From Pachyseris speciosa (lineage: Eukaryota; Cnidaria; Anthozoa; Scleractinia; Pachyseridae), in the NCBI GenBank assembly GCA_016490735.1, contig JAEMWC010000765.1:312501-376500 (forward strand): a stretch of DNA of 64,000 nt, given 5' to 3'. This document shows, in pieces, positions 1 to 12,600 of the stretch (positions are counted from its first letter, which is position 1; every line of letters starts with the position of its first letter). A model generated the notes under the pieces. It did not search any database. It was given only the letters and a program-made list of their open reading frames with translations, and was not told where the DNA came from. Position numbers and translations under genes: made by a program.

Positions 1-53
1 TGCCCCACCCCAGGCTATTAACACAAATACAAATATAACGTCCAAATAATCAG

Positions 54-287
54 CTTGGAGACGGATCAGGTGCAGATTTGGAAGAGATGCTTTCCCAACA
101 GTCTGAAGCAAAGAGACTGAGGAGAAAGGCCCAAAAGCTGACAGACCAGCATCAGATTTCACCAGCACTCAGTAAGGGAAGGACTGCCTCTCCTATGTTG
201 GCCTCACTTACAGTCTTGCCACACCCAAAACTTTACTGGATTAAGAACCCAGAGCACAATAATAATTATTGTGCTCTGGGTTCTTAA
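54..287 (+). CDS. Partial 3' terminal exon of an unrecognised gene entering from the left
   Basis: An open frame follows a plausible acceptor (AATAATCAG, ending at 53). It reads QLGDGSGADLEEMLSQQSEA and continues with a basic, Lys/Arg/Gln-rich helical stretch (KRLRRKAQKLTDQH), then a Ser/Pro-rich tail. The composition looks coding and suggests the end of a coiled-coil or disordered protein. I do not recognise the family. The stop lies inside a 53 bp palindrome, so the last residues may come from a later insertion rather than the ancestral C-terminus. The 5' part would be outside the window. Confidence 0.4.
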   Translation, partial: LGDGSGADLEEMLSQQSEAKRLRRKAQKLTDQHQISPALSKGRTASPMLASLTVLPHPKLYWIKNPEHNNNYCALGS

Positions 288-290
288 TCC
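238..290. repeat. 53 bp perfect palindrome (26 bp arms, 1 nt centre)
   Basis: The sequence from GGATTAAGAACC to GGTTCTTAATCC is fully self-complementary around one central A. It overlaps the end of the coding frame to its left. Confidence 0.9.
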
Positions 291-539
291 ATACGGTCTC
301 CCTTGACTGACGGATGCCTATATCTAAATATAATATAAATATGTTAATAATATATTAGGTGAAACTGTGCTTTAGGCAAAGGTAACTTACTTGGCTACCC
401 CACAAGCTTGACCCAGCTTAATTGATGTGTTTGTTTATGTTAGGTACAGTAGATATTAATGTGATATTAATGTGTAGTGTTGTGTGATGTACAGCTTGTG
501 TATGTGTGTTCTCAGACCTTAATATTGTTATTTATTTCT

Positions 540-680
540 GGTAATTTGGCCTCCTAGTTGTTGTTTTTTTTAACTCTCTAGTTATTTTAGGAACCCAATA
601 TCCCTTTTTCTTTATTCAATTTCATTGTTTGTAAAATTTGTCTTTGTGTTTGTGGGTAAATAAAGTTGTTGTTGTTGTTG
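540..680 (+). repeat. Likely retroelement 3' tail ending in AATAAA and (GTT)n
   Basis: An AATAAA-type signal is followed by a GTTGTTGTT run at about 666-681. The same layout recurs at about 43860-43900. It fits a (GTT)n-tailed non-LTR retroelement 3' end. No coding part is visible here. The interval 291-540 holds nothing I can identify. Confidence 0.4.
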
Positions 681-2820
681 TTAATATGTATAATATGGAA
701 ACTCAGGAATGTTAACCAGGGGTTGCATGTTGGTTTTAGAGATCTCCTTGCTCTCAGAATCACTTTTCTACAGATAAGGATATCTTCTTGCAAAGCACAT
801 CACATGTAACACTCACACATGTATACACTCACACTGGATCTGATGGTTGAACTCCAGGAATACTTGGGCCTTTGGATGAACTCCTCTGTCAAAAAGAAGG
901 ACAGTTCTTTTCGCACAATCAAACATCCCATATGAAATTTCATTTTTCAAGTCTCCTACTTTCCCTTGTGATTGTCAACATTCTACGCTGTCACAATCAT
1001 GATTTGTAGTGGCTAATAGCCCAACCCGTGAAGACTACCGAAACTATGGAGCAGATCCCTCATCATTGTGAAAGGCATCCCGTTGATCAAAGAGTATGAC
1101 CTTGACAATCACACACCCAGATAAACAGGAGTCTGTGAAGAGTCGAAATCATGCAACTTTCATCATGAATTTCATGTGAAGTACTGCCATATTGTGTGAT
1201 GTTTTAGCCCTTACAGTTTTGCCTCCCAAAATATCCTAGAAGCTTCAAATAACCAAGATCTATCCAAGCAAATCTGATTTTCCTGCACCGTTAGGTGTGC
1301 TGGGGGGAGGGGAGGGGAGGGATGGATTGTTCTATTGGCTGGTTTGGGAAAATGGCCACAAGGTGAAAGTGGGTTATATTGATACTAAATAATTTATTCT
1401 GTGTCACTGATATTGGAGATCCTGCAATAAAATAACAGTACTTAAGAGTAAAATATCACTTGTTTTCACTTGCCAATACAGTACTTGTGACCATATGAAA
1501 CAAAAAAGATGCACATATAAATAGTGCACTCCCTCAATGCAAACATGCATGTACTAAGGTGGGCACCTCTCTAAGGCAGACACCTTTACATGGCCCCGAC
1601 CTGTGGCCCCTATGACTTAATTAATGTATTCTCCCTCTAAGGAAGACATTAAGAGCACAGGTGACCCACAAAAACTGTTTGACCATTGGGTATTTTGAAA
1701 ATAGTTGAAATGTATGGGAATATCGAAAAGGTTCAGATTATCATAATATGCTACGGTTAATATCTACATATATAAGATCAAAATAAATGTCTTTATACTT
1801 GAAATGTTGTGTATTGTCATTCTTGTAGCTGAAAACGGTGAATTTTAGTGATTTGAATGGTTTTGCACAAGATGTTTACCTGAGCGTATAGTAGTGAGAA
1901 AAGGGATGAAAGCTCTGTTTCCACAATTTTGGACTGGTCCAGCACAAAGCTGAGTTTCAACAGCAAATTCTCATCACAAAGCTTCCAAACCGCGCACTGG
2001 GCAAGCTGAAAGCCAGCTGAGGTCTCTTCTCATACCATTAAATCTGAAATCCATCCAAAACTCAAAGTGCTAGATCTCAAATAATATCGAGAAATCTAGC
2101 AATTGAAGCTTGAAGGATCCGAAGCTGAACTTTCATGTGCCGGCTGTAACCGTCACATCGTTTGCTCATTTCCAATTGGATGATAACAAACAATGCCCTT
2201 TCATAAATTTGTCCCACAGGAGGCATACAGTTAACAATGTTTTATCAGACTTGAGAGCTACATTCCTACTCTTTTGTGGGGCGGTAGGGAGCTTGAGGGG
2301 CCGGGGCTAGTGCTACTCACAGGTTATGATTCCAGTTGTCAGATCTTTAGAGATTAACATGTTTGAGTTTTGTAAGTGGAGAGAGTGACACGGCAAATGC
2401 AAAATATCCTGAAGGAGATAAGACTACTGCTCTACTTGTAATTAAGCTTATAGGCTACTTTGTTTACGTGACATCAGACATGTATGTGAGCTTGCCTGCA
2501 CATCGCTTCAGAAAAGGAGGTTAAATGCTAGACTCCAACTTTAATATGTGGAAAGCCGTAAAAACAAAATTTGCCTTAAGATACCTGACCATTAAGGCTA
2601 AGGGAAGAACCACCTGTCAATATCACCCTAAGAAGTTCATCCACATAATGCATGGGAAACCGTTATGTAGATGTAAATGTGCATGTTACTACTCCAGCTA
2701 GCTAGGATCAATCATTATACTCACAAAGTCAATCATAAGAAGAAGGATGACTATCAGACCAAAAACCAGAACAACAGCAAATACACCGAAGTCAGTGATA
2801 GAAACGTGACTTGGGAACAT
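681..2820 (-). CDS. Candidate five-exon gene for a small N-terminally membrane-anchored protein, unrecognised
   Basis: I read five minus-strand exons with consensus splice sites and compatible phases: 2725-2820 (ATG), 2321-2408, 1880-2016, 835-885 and 681-767 (stop TAA). Together they give 152 residues. Exon 1 encodes MFPSHVSITDFG followed by one strongly hydrophobic helix (VFAVVLVFGLIVILLLMIDF), so a type III or signal-anchored protein is likely. Exon 3 (GFQLAQCAVWKLCDEN onward) is amphipathic and helical. The last two exons are Ser/Pro/Lys-rich and end NIPEFPYYTY. Acceptors such as CTTATCTCCTTCAG and donors GTGAGT and GTAAAC support the model. I do not recognise the family. Exon 2 is the weakest link, and an extra exon between 1880 and 885 is possible. 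It is transcribed in the same direction as TMEM98. Confidence 0.5.
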
Positions 2821-2959
2821 TTTGGTACAACTGGTCATTCCTTGACCTTCCTTCCGGGTAGTACGTCATGTAAGACCTGACTATTATGTCCTGAGCAATT
2901 CCCATAGAGTAAAACCCAAGAGAAGCGCACAAAGCGCAAGTCTATTATATTACTGAAAA

Positions 2960-3160
2960 CGGCACCTTGTTACCTTGTCACCTCTGTTACCTCGTTGCCT
3001 GTGTTACCTTGTTACCTCTGTTACCTTGTTACACTGTTCCCTGCTAGCAGAGGTCTCTGGTGCCGCCAGAGACCTCTGCTAGCAGAGAAGTTACAATTTG
3101 TCACCTCTGTTACCTTGTTACCAATGTTACCGTTGTTGCATTGTCACCTCTGTTAGAGGG
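2960..3160. repeat. Minisatellite of about 9-11 bp units (TTACCTTG/TTACCTCTG) split by a palindrome
   Basis: Variants of GTTACCTTGTTACC and GTTACCTCTG repeat in tandem. At 3041-3085 the array is broken by an inverted repeat with two 20 bp arms (CTGCTAGCAGAGGTCTCTGG and its complement) and a 5 nt loop. The array resumes after it. Confidence 0.75.
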
Positions 3161-3419
3161 GGGCGTTGGGTTTTTCGGTTTTCAGGGTTTTGGCCATTTT
3201 TTTAGGCCGGTTTCTCGGTTTTTGCAACGCAAAATCGGTTTGGGTGTCTGTTACGGTTTGCGGCTTTTGCTTTCATTAGCATTTGGTTTTCGGTTTTCGG
3301 TCAGAATACCAGCGGGTTTTCGGATCTGGTATCCGACGTGGTTTTCCAGTTTTTCCTTGATGAGGACGTCACTGCAAAACAAATTCGCGTTATCGAAACT
3401 ATTTCGCGATTATTGCAAC

Positions 3420-3827
3420 CCCCCCCCCAGGGGGGGGGGGGAGGTACTGAAAAAATTTTAATACGGGGAGGTTCCACCCCGAGGTCCGACCCCTTACCCT
3501 TTTATATACCATTTTTGACAGAAAAGGTACCCCTTTCGTATACCTTCCATTGACAAATAGTACTCCTTTTGTATACCTAAAACAGGAAGCCTACTTGTCA
3601 TTTGCAGGTGGCGTTCAGTAATTAAAACAGTACAGTCATAACATATGTATGTTCGAAAGGCCCTTTTAAATACCTCAATGACAGAACTCTCTACCCTTTC
3701 ATAAATTACTTCAACTCATTAAATCCTGACCCTTTCATATACCTGAAGCATGAAAAAGGTACCCCTTTCGGGCGGAGCATCCCCATATTAGCCATTATAG
3801 GGAGTGCCCCCCCCCCCCCCCCCCGGG
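3420..3827. mobile_element. hAT-like MITE with C/G-run termini, copy 1
   Basis: The element is flanked by an exact 8 bp duplication, ATTGCAAC at 3412-3419 and 3828-3835. The ends are long C or G runs followed by inverted motifs (GGTACT..., ...AGTGCC). The interior has GAAAAGGTACCCCTTTCG and related blocks in both orientations. It is closely similar over its whole length to 8801-9223. It has no coding capacity, and the short frames here are chance. An 8 bp duplication points to hAT-type mobilisation. Confidence 0.8.
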
Positions 3828-3835
3828 ATTGCAAC

Positions 3836-5785
3836 TCATTGAACTTGTGTAAGGTGGGCAAACTATCCAGAAATTAGATTAATGTGAACATAGTTAACTA
3901 TGGGTGTGAAAGAAAGAGAAAAATTTCACCGTACAGAAGACGGCAAACAAATGTACCAACACGTAAAACGCAAGTGCCCAGCGGTTGTTTTTGCTCACTG
4001 GCTTTCTCTATAGCGTGGCAAAACATTCTCTACGACGTAGTCGGCAGTGGATGGTTACAAATGTTAGCTATTAAAGTGTTGCATCCTAACCACAAGGCCA
4101 TGCAGCCTGATATCCAATACACAATATTGATTTGTCATTAATATTTATTTTGTCAAAACGTATACAGAGTGTATACAAAATTATTTTTCTCGTTATTAAA
4201 TTGCAAAAATTAATGTATCGTAGAAATTTACTACCATCAGTATAATTACATCTTAAAATTCAGCAATCTTTCTCTGCATAATACTTTAAAATTCAAAATT
4301 CTCTTACTGATTAATAAAAAGATAGAAAACAGGCAGGCTTCTTAAACTCTGACTCTTATTTAAATTCAATGTTTGGCTTACACTACCCTGAGTGCCAGAG
4401 GTTTTATTTTTCTTAGCGAGTTCGGCGGTTAACCCGCTAAACACAAAGCATTGTATCGCCACGGAATTTTCCTCCTTCAAATGGAAAAAATAACCTCTGG
4501 CACCCAGGGTAGGCTTACACATTTTTTTAATTACTTTATATTTTTCTTTAATTCTCTGATTATTTAACAAATGACGAATTTCGTGTAACAAATTAGAAAT
4601 CTGAGGTTGTTTTTTCCTGAAAAAATAAAAAGACAAATTGACGGTTAAAAGAGGAACACCATCTCCATGTTAAGCACCTAAAATATCAGCTATTTGCAGC
4701 CTCAATGCTGAAACAATAGGAGGAACAAGTATTTCTCTTGACTTGATATATTTTTTGTATCGCTTAACGAAAAACTCTTGTGTAACTCAATCATGGTTTT
4801 GGATTGTTTTAATTCTAGAAGAATATTAAAATTTGAAGTCATCTCAGTTTTAAAGTGCTTTGACCACTTTTTATGTTACAACTCAATAATATTCACTTTA
4901 TTAAGTGAACTGCTCAGTCACTAAAGGTTGCTTTTTCTCAATGTAACTGATATAATAAAATTAAAACAAACCAGGAAATCTAAATTGCTTCCACTAAATC
5001 TTATTTGGTACAGAGACTTGTCAGAATTAAACAAACTTGCTTTGGTTCCATGTTAATAGCCTGTGTACATCTGTGTACTGAATCGGCTCCTTTGTCAAAT
5101 ATTTGATTCGAGTAAAAAACATTATTTAAGTAGGGGCCCCTCTTTTCTGTTGGTTGCTTGAGTTTTGTACAAGTACACTGTACGTAACTAAGTCTCTATG
5201 CCAAAAAAAGCTTGTTTTGGTGCAATTTCGATTTCAAGGCAAAAGATCCACGTTGTGTAATACTGTGTAATTTCACTGACTCTGTTGTCAAGACTCCTCA
5301 GAACAAAGCATTTTCTAGGAAGTACAATGAACACACATCTACCCAGCCTATTGCAGTGAACTGTAAACTTCACTGCATCACGTGTTATAGTGATAACGTA
5401 TAACAATAAATGATATGACGGTATATAATAACGATAATGGTTGTGGAGATGATGCAATGTTCTTCATGTTTACTCTGTAGGTCCATGCAGCGATCTGAAT
5501 GTAATTTCTCCTTACAACAGCATGCTTGTTGAAATATTTACAGGTAAATGAGAAAAAAATGGAAATATATAAAACATGAGGAAGAATGTTTTATCAGATA
5601 TTTATCTAAACACTGAGAAGTGGCTTGAACAAATAAAGCACAGTCGAGATTTTTTAACCATCTTTAAGGTCTTTGCATATCTGATAAAACATCCTTTTCA
5701 GTGTTTGACAGCTTCTCAAAGCATCGATAATTCTTGGAGAAATTCAGAGCAAAAGTTCACCCGATTTTATGATAATGCTTTAACC
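3836..5785. other. About 2 kb without a recognisable gene
   Basis: AT-rich sequence. Short frames at 4304-4636 and 5188-5457 lack splice-site or domain support. An interrupted inverted repeat around AACCTCTGGCACYCAGGGTA (about 4385-4515) may be a small decayed MITE. Confidence 0.5.
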
Positions 5786-6340
5786 CCTAAGGGGTCTCCC
5801 TTTGATGAGTAAAATCGTCTGGCGTTAGACAGAGTACTGAAAATCAACAAGACACTCTTAAGGCTGGTTTTCACTAGCGACGGAGTCAGAGTCTGAGTCG
5901 TAATCAGAAGCATGAAGAATTATGATCAAGTGAAAATCAAAGCGATGGAGTCGGAAGCAAAATATTGATTCCATTATGACTCCATCGCTTATGAACTAGT
6001 GAAAACTAGAATGTCGGAGTCAGAAGCACTATTTTGGTATCAAACAAGCATTGATCAATTCCAACTCCGACAATCTAGTTTTCACTTGATCATAAGCGAC
6101 GGAGTCATAAGCAGAATCAGAAGAAAATGGAAACATTCTGATTCTGTTTTGATTCCATCAAGCTTATGACTGTGTTATGACTCCGCTTTTTTATTATTTT
6201 TCACTTGTTCATAAGCACTCTTACAACTCCGACTCCATCACTAGTGAAAACCAGCCTTTAGGGAGGAAAGGGTTAAGGGAGATAGTTTTTTAACCCTTTG
6301 ACCCCTAAGGGGTCTCCCTTTGACGAGTAAAATCATAGGG
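5786..6340. repeat. Interspersed repeat split by a MITE
   Basis: A block containing CCTAAGGGGTCTCCCTTTGA and GAGTAAAATC occurs at 5786-5820 and again at 6300-6335, on either side of the TTA-flanked MITE at 5861-6257. The two copies differ slightly. Confidence 0.5.
5861..6257. mobile_element. PIF/Harbinger-like MITE, TTA target duplication
   Basis: The terminal inverted repeats AGGCTGGTTTTCACTAG and CTAGTGAAAACCAGCCT are flanked by TTA at 5858-5860 and 6258-6260. The interior is rich in inverted copies of GGAGTC(A/G)GAA and CATAAGC motifs and has no coding frame. The TTA duplication is typical of PIF/Harbinger elements. Confidence 0.8.
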
Positions 6341-6641
6341 AGGAAAGGGATGATCAAGATCAGATATCCAAACCTCCTTCACGATAGTGAAGATGAAAGA
6401 TGAAAAATCTTGATTTTCGCACAAATTCTCCAAACTAGTACAATAACAAATACAGTCAGAACAGTAGGGGAAATATGCATGTTGAAAGTAGCCATAAAAG
6501 GACTGATGTACTGTCACTTTATCTTTCTCCTTTCATCATCAAGCTTTACATTAACCATCAACAGTCGTAAACAAACATAATGTGGATAATGATGACACCA
6601 AAAATGATAAATCTCATCACGTACCAACTAAATTAAACAAC

Positions 6642-9600
6642 TCAGAAGGCAGAAGTAGTGGTGTTGTGCGGGTAACAGAAAGCTTGGTTTGTGACGACCA
6701 CCACTGGCTGTCGGCAAAGGCAAGACTCTGAACTCATTGAGCTATGTATGGACAAGCATGAGGAGCATGTAGAGGGACACCCAGTCTGCAAAGCTTCCAT
6801 GTGTCTCTCTATTGAAGCAATGATTTCCTCAGTCCAACCAAGTGTGTCAGGTCGGTTGGATGCACTTTGGATTACCTATTTTGAAAACACAATATTAAGG
6901 GGTACTGAATTTTTAATTTGAGACTTAATGGTGAGGCCATAATTTCATTATTTTGTTTGTTTGTTTGCAAGCCCAAGCCTTTTTTTAGGTTTGGAAGCGA
7001 GACTGCTTCATGAAACAAACGCAAGTCTGTGAATTGAAACCCATGACATTTATGAGGATCGATTTTAGTGAGCACTCATTTTCCGAAAGACCATTTGCCA
7101 CCACATTATTTTGTGAAAGACATGGTCACCTAATGCAACTAAAAAGGTTAGATTTCAAGGAAGAAAACGCATGGAACCATTTTCAAAATTAATGATTTTC
7201 TATTGAAAGGCCAGAAAATGTCAGAAGAGGCCAAATAACATTCTTCCAGAGCAATATTGCTAACAAATTTGACAAACAATAATTAAAAATTAATGGCCTC
7301 TATCTGCTCAACATCACCCTTTCCTGCTGCATAATGCCCCTGGGACTGTCATGTGACTGTCATGGGACTGTCATGTGACTGTCATGGGACCGTCATGTGT
7401 GAAAGGATAACAGTAACAGAAACTCAGCAAAAGCTTATCAAACGTTTTAGGTTTGATTTTGATTTGAGGTTTCAATCGAATATTAAAAAAATCAATAAAC
7501 GATGGTACATTTTTCATATATAGGAATCAATTCGTTAAAAAAATCCTCTATTAAAGTGACTTTTTTTACAATTAAAAAAAAAAAAAATTAAAATTAATGT
7601 AAAACTAGAAAATCATTTACCTGAAGTAAGTTGCAAACTGACTTGTAAAGAGCAGTTGACCTGGAACAGAAAAGTACACTTGCTAAAGGATGATTTTAAC
7701 TTTAACTTTATTGAATTCGTTGCATTCATATATTAAATAAATAATTGATAAAGAAAGAAATGGATAAAGAAGAAATAGATAACAGCAACTGGAGCAGGAA
7801 ACAGGACGGTGTCCCAGTTGAAAACCAGCCCCACCTCACATAATAATAATAAAAGTATGTACATATAATCAAGTTAAAATTAATTTATAAAATAGAAACC
7901 CCCACTCCCAATACAGTTCACCCCAATTTCCCAGTCATATTTAGGCATTCAACTTACAGCCCACTATTTAGAAGAGTATAAGAAAGAAGTTTGTAACTGT
8001 AAGAATATAAAGCCTGCATTTAAAAGTGTGAAGTGAGTCCACACTTTTTGTGTCTGTTGGCAATTTGTTCCAAGCAAGAATAGATCTATAACAAAAGATT
8101 TTAAATAGTTATTTGTTTCACATTAGGATTTTTGCTTACATGTTTTGTTTCATGAGCATACATTAAAATACAATCATGGCAAAACAAGCTACAGATAAAT
8201 GCACACCAGGAATTGAAAGCATTTAGCAAACTTAGTACTCGCCCAAACTTTGAGTATGAAAAGGTTCTACAGTTTTTGAGAAATGGATGTTTAAAATGTC
8301 AAGATTTTACAAAGAATGTATGGCTGTGTGGCAACTCTTGTAAATGTCATAGGTTTTGAAAGCCTACAATATTGAACATATCAAACTGACATTCACACTA
8401 ACTATAAAATAACACATGTTCTTTTAGTTTATGGCACCCATTTGTTCGTACGTAGCTTTTTTAACTGATATTATGGTGAGGAGGCAAAATGTAAACAATG
8501 GCAACAGAAAAGCTTCTACTATTGACACAGAATCTGGCTAACCCTGTCAGTAGCTTTTTGGAAGCCATGCAAGCTCACCTCTCTTCAATTTGCTTCGAAT
8601 CTGATGGAGTGTACATTGCTACAACAAGGTCATCCACTCTGCAAGAAAAACATGGCTTATTTGAGCTGTTTTGGATGAGTGTATATTCCAAGTTCTAAAC
8701 AACTGCAATCTTATATTTGTATGCATTCAGGCAGCCTAAGGATAAAGCCACAGAGTATAGCATACACAGTAGAACACAGTGTACACAGTAGCCACAGACA
8801 CCCGGGGAGAGGGGGGGGAGGGGGGGGAGGGGTACTAAAAAAATTTTCATACGGGGAGGCTCCGCCCCGAAGTCCGACCCCTTACCCTTTTATATACCAT
8901 TTTTGACAGAAAAGGTACCCCTTTTGTATACCTTCCATTGACAAATAGTACCCCTCTTCGTATACCTAAAAAAGGAAGCCTTCTTGTCATTTTCACGTGG
9001 TGTTCAATAAATTAAAACAGTGCAGTCATAAGGTATGTGTTCGAAATACATGTATTTTAATGAAAAAATACCTCAATGACAGATTTCCCTACCCTTTCAT
9101 ATACTTCGACTCGTGAAATCCCTACCCTTTCATATACCTGAAGCGTGAAAAAGGTACCCCTTTCGGGCGGAGCCTCCCCATATAGGCCATTATAGGGAGT
9201 ACCCCCCCCTCCCCCTCCCTGGGCACAGACAGTAGCCACACACAGTGAAAACACTGCAAAACAGTGTTTTGCCTTTGATACCCATTACCCCGGTACAAAA
9301 AATTTAATAACCCAACAAAACACTCACTGAGGCAATTGATCCCTCACCTTGGCTGGATGTGCTTAGCAGCAGCAACTATGTTGCCCATGTCCCTTGCTGA
9401 TTTGATCATGTAAGTATTCTCCTTGGTGAAGGCCACAAGGCGTGCCGTCAGAATATGACACGACTTTAACAAGTCAATGCAGTGTGATATCAGGTTTCTG
9501 CATATTGAAGAATTAATTAACTCAGTATCAGTATGTTCCAATCCTTACCAGAGTACTGCTTATACTAGGAGTAATCACGTGCATTCAACTGCAATGCTTA

Positions 9601-12600
9601 ATAATGGCAGTTGTTTGTAAGAGGTTAGGGGGTAGCGAAGGAGATAGTAAATAAATGATAGTTTTGTTGTTGGTGATAAGGATAGAAATCGACGATGAGC
9701 ATGAATAGAATGAGATTCGTAGCCACAGAGAAGCATATCGAGGATGAAGAAACGAGAATCAAGGACCAAGAAACAGCAAAAACCAAGTTAAATTACCTCT
9801 GATACAGAGTCAACAAGGTTTTAGGAAATCATATTATCAAACCAGGAATCTTCAGAAATTTAGAGCAAAAACTCTAGTTAAATTCAACGTCGCGCTGCCA
9901 TGAGCCCGCTTGCATTATAAACAAGAAATGTTACATGTTACAAATTGACATCTGCTAAGAAATAAGCTTATCCGCTAAGTATTTGCAAGGTTGCTGATTT
10001 ATTTACTACCATAAAAACCTTCAGTTGACCAATGAAAATATTTACTGAAGCTTATTGTTTTAGAACCGAATATAAAATTACATTCTCGAGCATGGACTAT
10101 ACGCAGTTTCTAATATTTAGTACTGAAACTTTTGCTGAATGAACTCCTGCTATTTTATAAACAAGTCTTTAGTGTAATTAAAATTGACTGAAGATGTTCG
10201 TGACAGCAGCAAAAACCACTGGAAGTTTACTGGAGGAAGGACAAATTTTGTCTTCTGTGCTGAAATTTGCATTTGTCAAAGAAACTTTAAACCATCCGAC
10301 ATCACGTAATGCAATAATTTTTAAATTATTATTATTCAACGAAAGTTATCTTTTGTTCACATTTTATTTTCCCCTGAACCACCATGTGAGAAAGAAATTT
10401 AAAAAGAAATTCAACTATCAAGTTTCTTTTCTCATGACTGACAAAAGCGAGGCTCGCTAGTTTATGTTTCGCAATGAATTTCGAAAGTTGCACACGTAGA
10501 ACTTGTTCCTCGAATTGCGTTTATCTTTTATCGCTGAAAGTTGTGATTGTTTCGTATCTCTGTTTGCAACGATTGCATTTGCAAAGAAATTTGCGGTGAT
10601 TTCTTTGCACTGAACTTTAAAATTTGGCCGTAAGAAGAGATTAACTGGGACGCTAAAAATATTTCTGTCCGTCGAGGTAATTTACAAACACCTATTTTAT
10701 CTTTGTTCAAACAGCAAACCAATAATATTGCCTTGACATTCACGTCTGCAACACTTTCTTGTTAAAAAGCAAACTTTCCAGAGGGGTTGGGGGGTGTTTT
10801 AAATAATTCTGGAAATTCCAGAGGGGTGGAGGGATTATCGTTTTCTTGAAAAAAATGGAACATCTGGGGAGGTGGGAGGGGGGGTCTTAAACGAAATTCT
10901 CTCCCTGGTAGGGGTATGGATATTTTCTGGAAACAACCCAATTATTTACCAAAACGAGTCATTCCTACACGAAGCCGAGGCTGTAAAGACTGAGACTGCG
11001 CATTTTACATAAAGCCCCTGCAAAAATAAAGTGGGGGTGCAATTTTAGTAACCATAGGAATTTTAGGAATTCACAGTGATCTCAAATCATTGTGGCTTTA
11101 CCCACAGGGAACCTTATGCACAGGGATACCACAGGTTCACCAACACAATATTAGAGGTTGCGTTCTCCTTCATCGAACGCAAAAAGACGCTATTCATTCT
11201 GATTCACTTTGGACAAAATTTTCAGTTGTCAATACCAAAGAAGATGCAATATTATTGTAGCTAGACAGAGGTCAAGACCAGATTCATGCCTTGAATAGCA
11301 GGTAACTTTGAGGTGGTATTGGCCAAATTGATGTTGAGTGCATTATACAGCCAGACAATCTACTGATTCTTTGATTAATAAATCTGTCATATCAACAACA
11401 CTTATGAAGTTTTGAAGCATTTTAGCTATTTTAGTAAGCTTACATTAAAAAAAAATATTCCCTGGGTTAACACATCCCCTGTCCCCTCCCCTACAGATGA
11501 GAGGGCCACACTTACAAGTTTGTTTAATTGCCCCCCACAAAACAAAATGCTTGAGTTGCCAGTCTATTGGTTGCTACTGGTTACAAGCCCCATGGTTTTT
11601 ATTAGGTTCCCTTGCCATTTCTTTTTGTTTTATTTTCTTTTTATGTTTTAATCACTGCAATTCTGTATCATTGAAAGTTCATTGTGTGGTAAATAAATAA
11701 ATAAATAAACATGATATGTTATGAAATGAGTGTAGCAATCAACAAAGAAAGATTCTGCATACTGTATTACACAAGGGCATATTTCTAAGAGTAAATCTTG
11801 CAAAAAAATGTACACATAATTTAGAGCGGTTTTCACTTGAGTGTCATAAAACCAAAAGCAAAGCAATTACTTCGACCAATCACAAAAGAGGCAGACAGCT
11901 CAGTGAACCAATCAGAATTCAAAACATGTAGCCCGTGCCAAGTGTGGGACCTGCAACCAATGATTGGTTTTGGTTTTGCTTCTCATTGGTTGAGAAAGTG
12001 GCGTGAGTTTTTCCAACCAATCACATAGCGAAGAAAAGCAAAACCAAAGCAAACGAAAATTACTTTCACCATTTTAGAGCGCTTTTCAACTGAGTGTTGT
12101 AAAACCAAAACCAAAGCAATTACTATGACCAATCACAACAGAAGTAAGCAGTGCAATGGGCCAATCAGAATACGAAATAATTACACGTAACCGGCGCAAA
12201 GCACGGGAAAATACGCACGTGCAAGTTGCGATTGGTTTTGGTTTTGGTTTTCATTGGTTAAGAAAGTGGCACGAGTTTTGCTGGCCAATCACAGAACAAA
12301 GTAATGCAAAAACCAAAGCAAAACCAGTATTTCTTTCGACACTCCAAATGTTGAAAACTGCTCTAACTGAAAACCACTCTAAATGTAAGGATATTTACTG
12401 TGTGGTAACAGTTGATAGCATCTATGACAAAATTTGAGGAAAAGAAATCAATGTTGTCACTTACTCAGCATCACCATTCCAGTCTGGGTCCAGAAACATT
12501 TCTGGCTAATAACACATAAAGATAAAGACCATAAAAAATTACTAATATTATTATATTTATTAATACTATTACCCTATTTAATAATTATTGTATTATTAAA

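Noticed and set aside
12156..12437. Small conserved protein (GFGFHWLRKWHEF)
   Set aside because: It is a frame of a MITE and recurs in each copy of the repeat on either strand.
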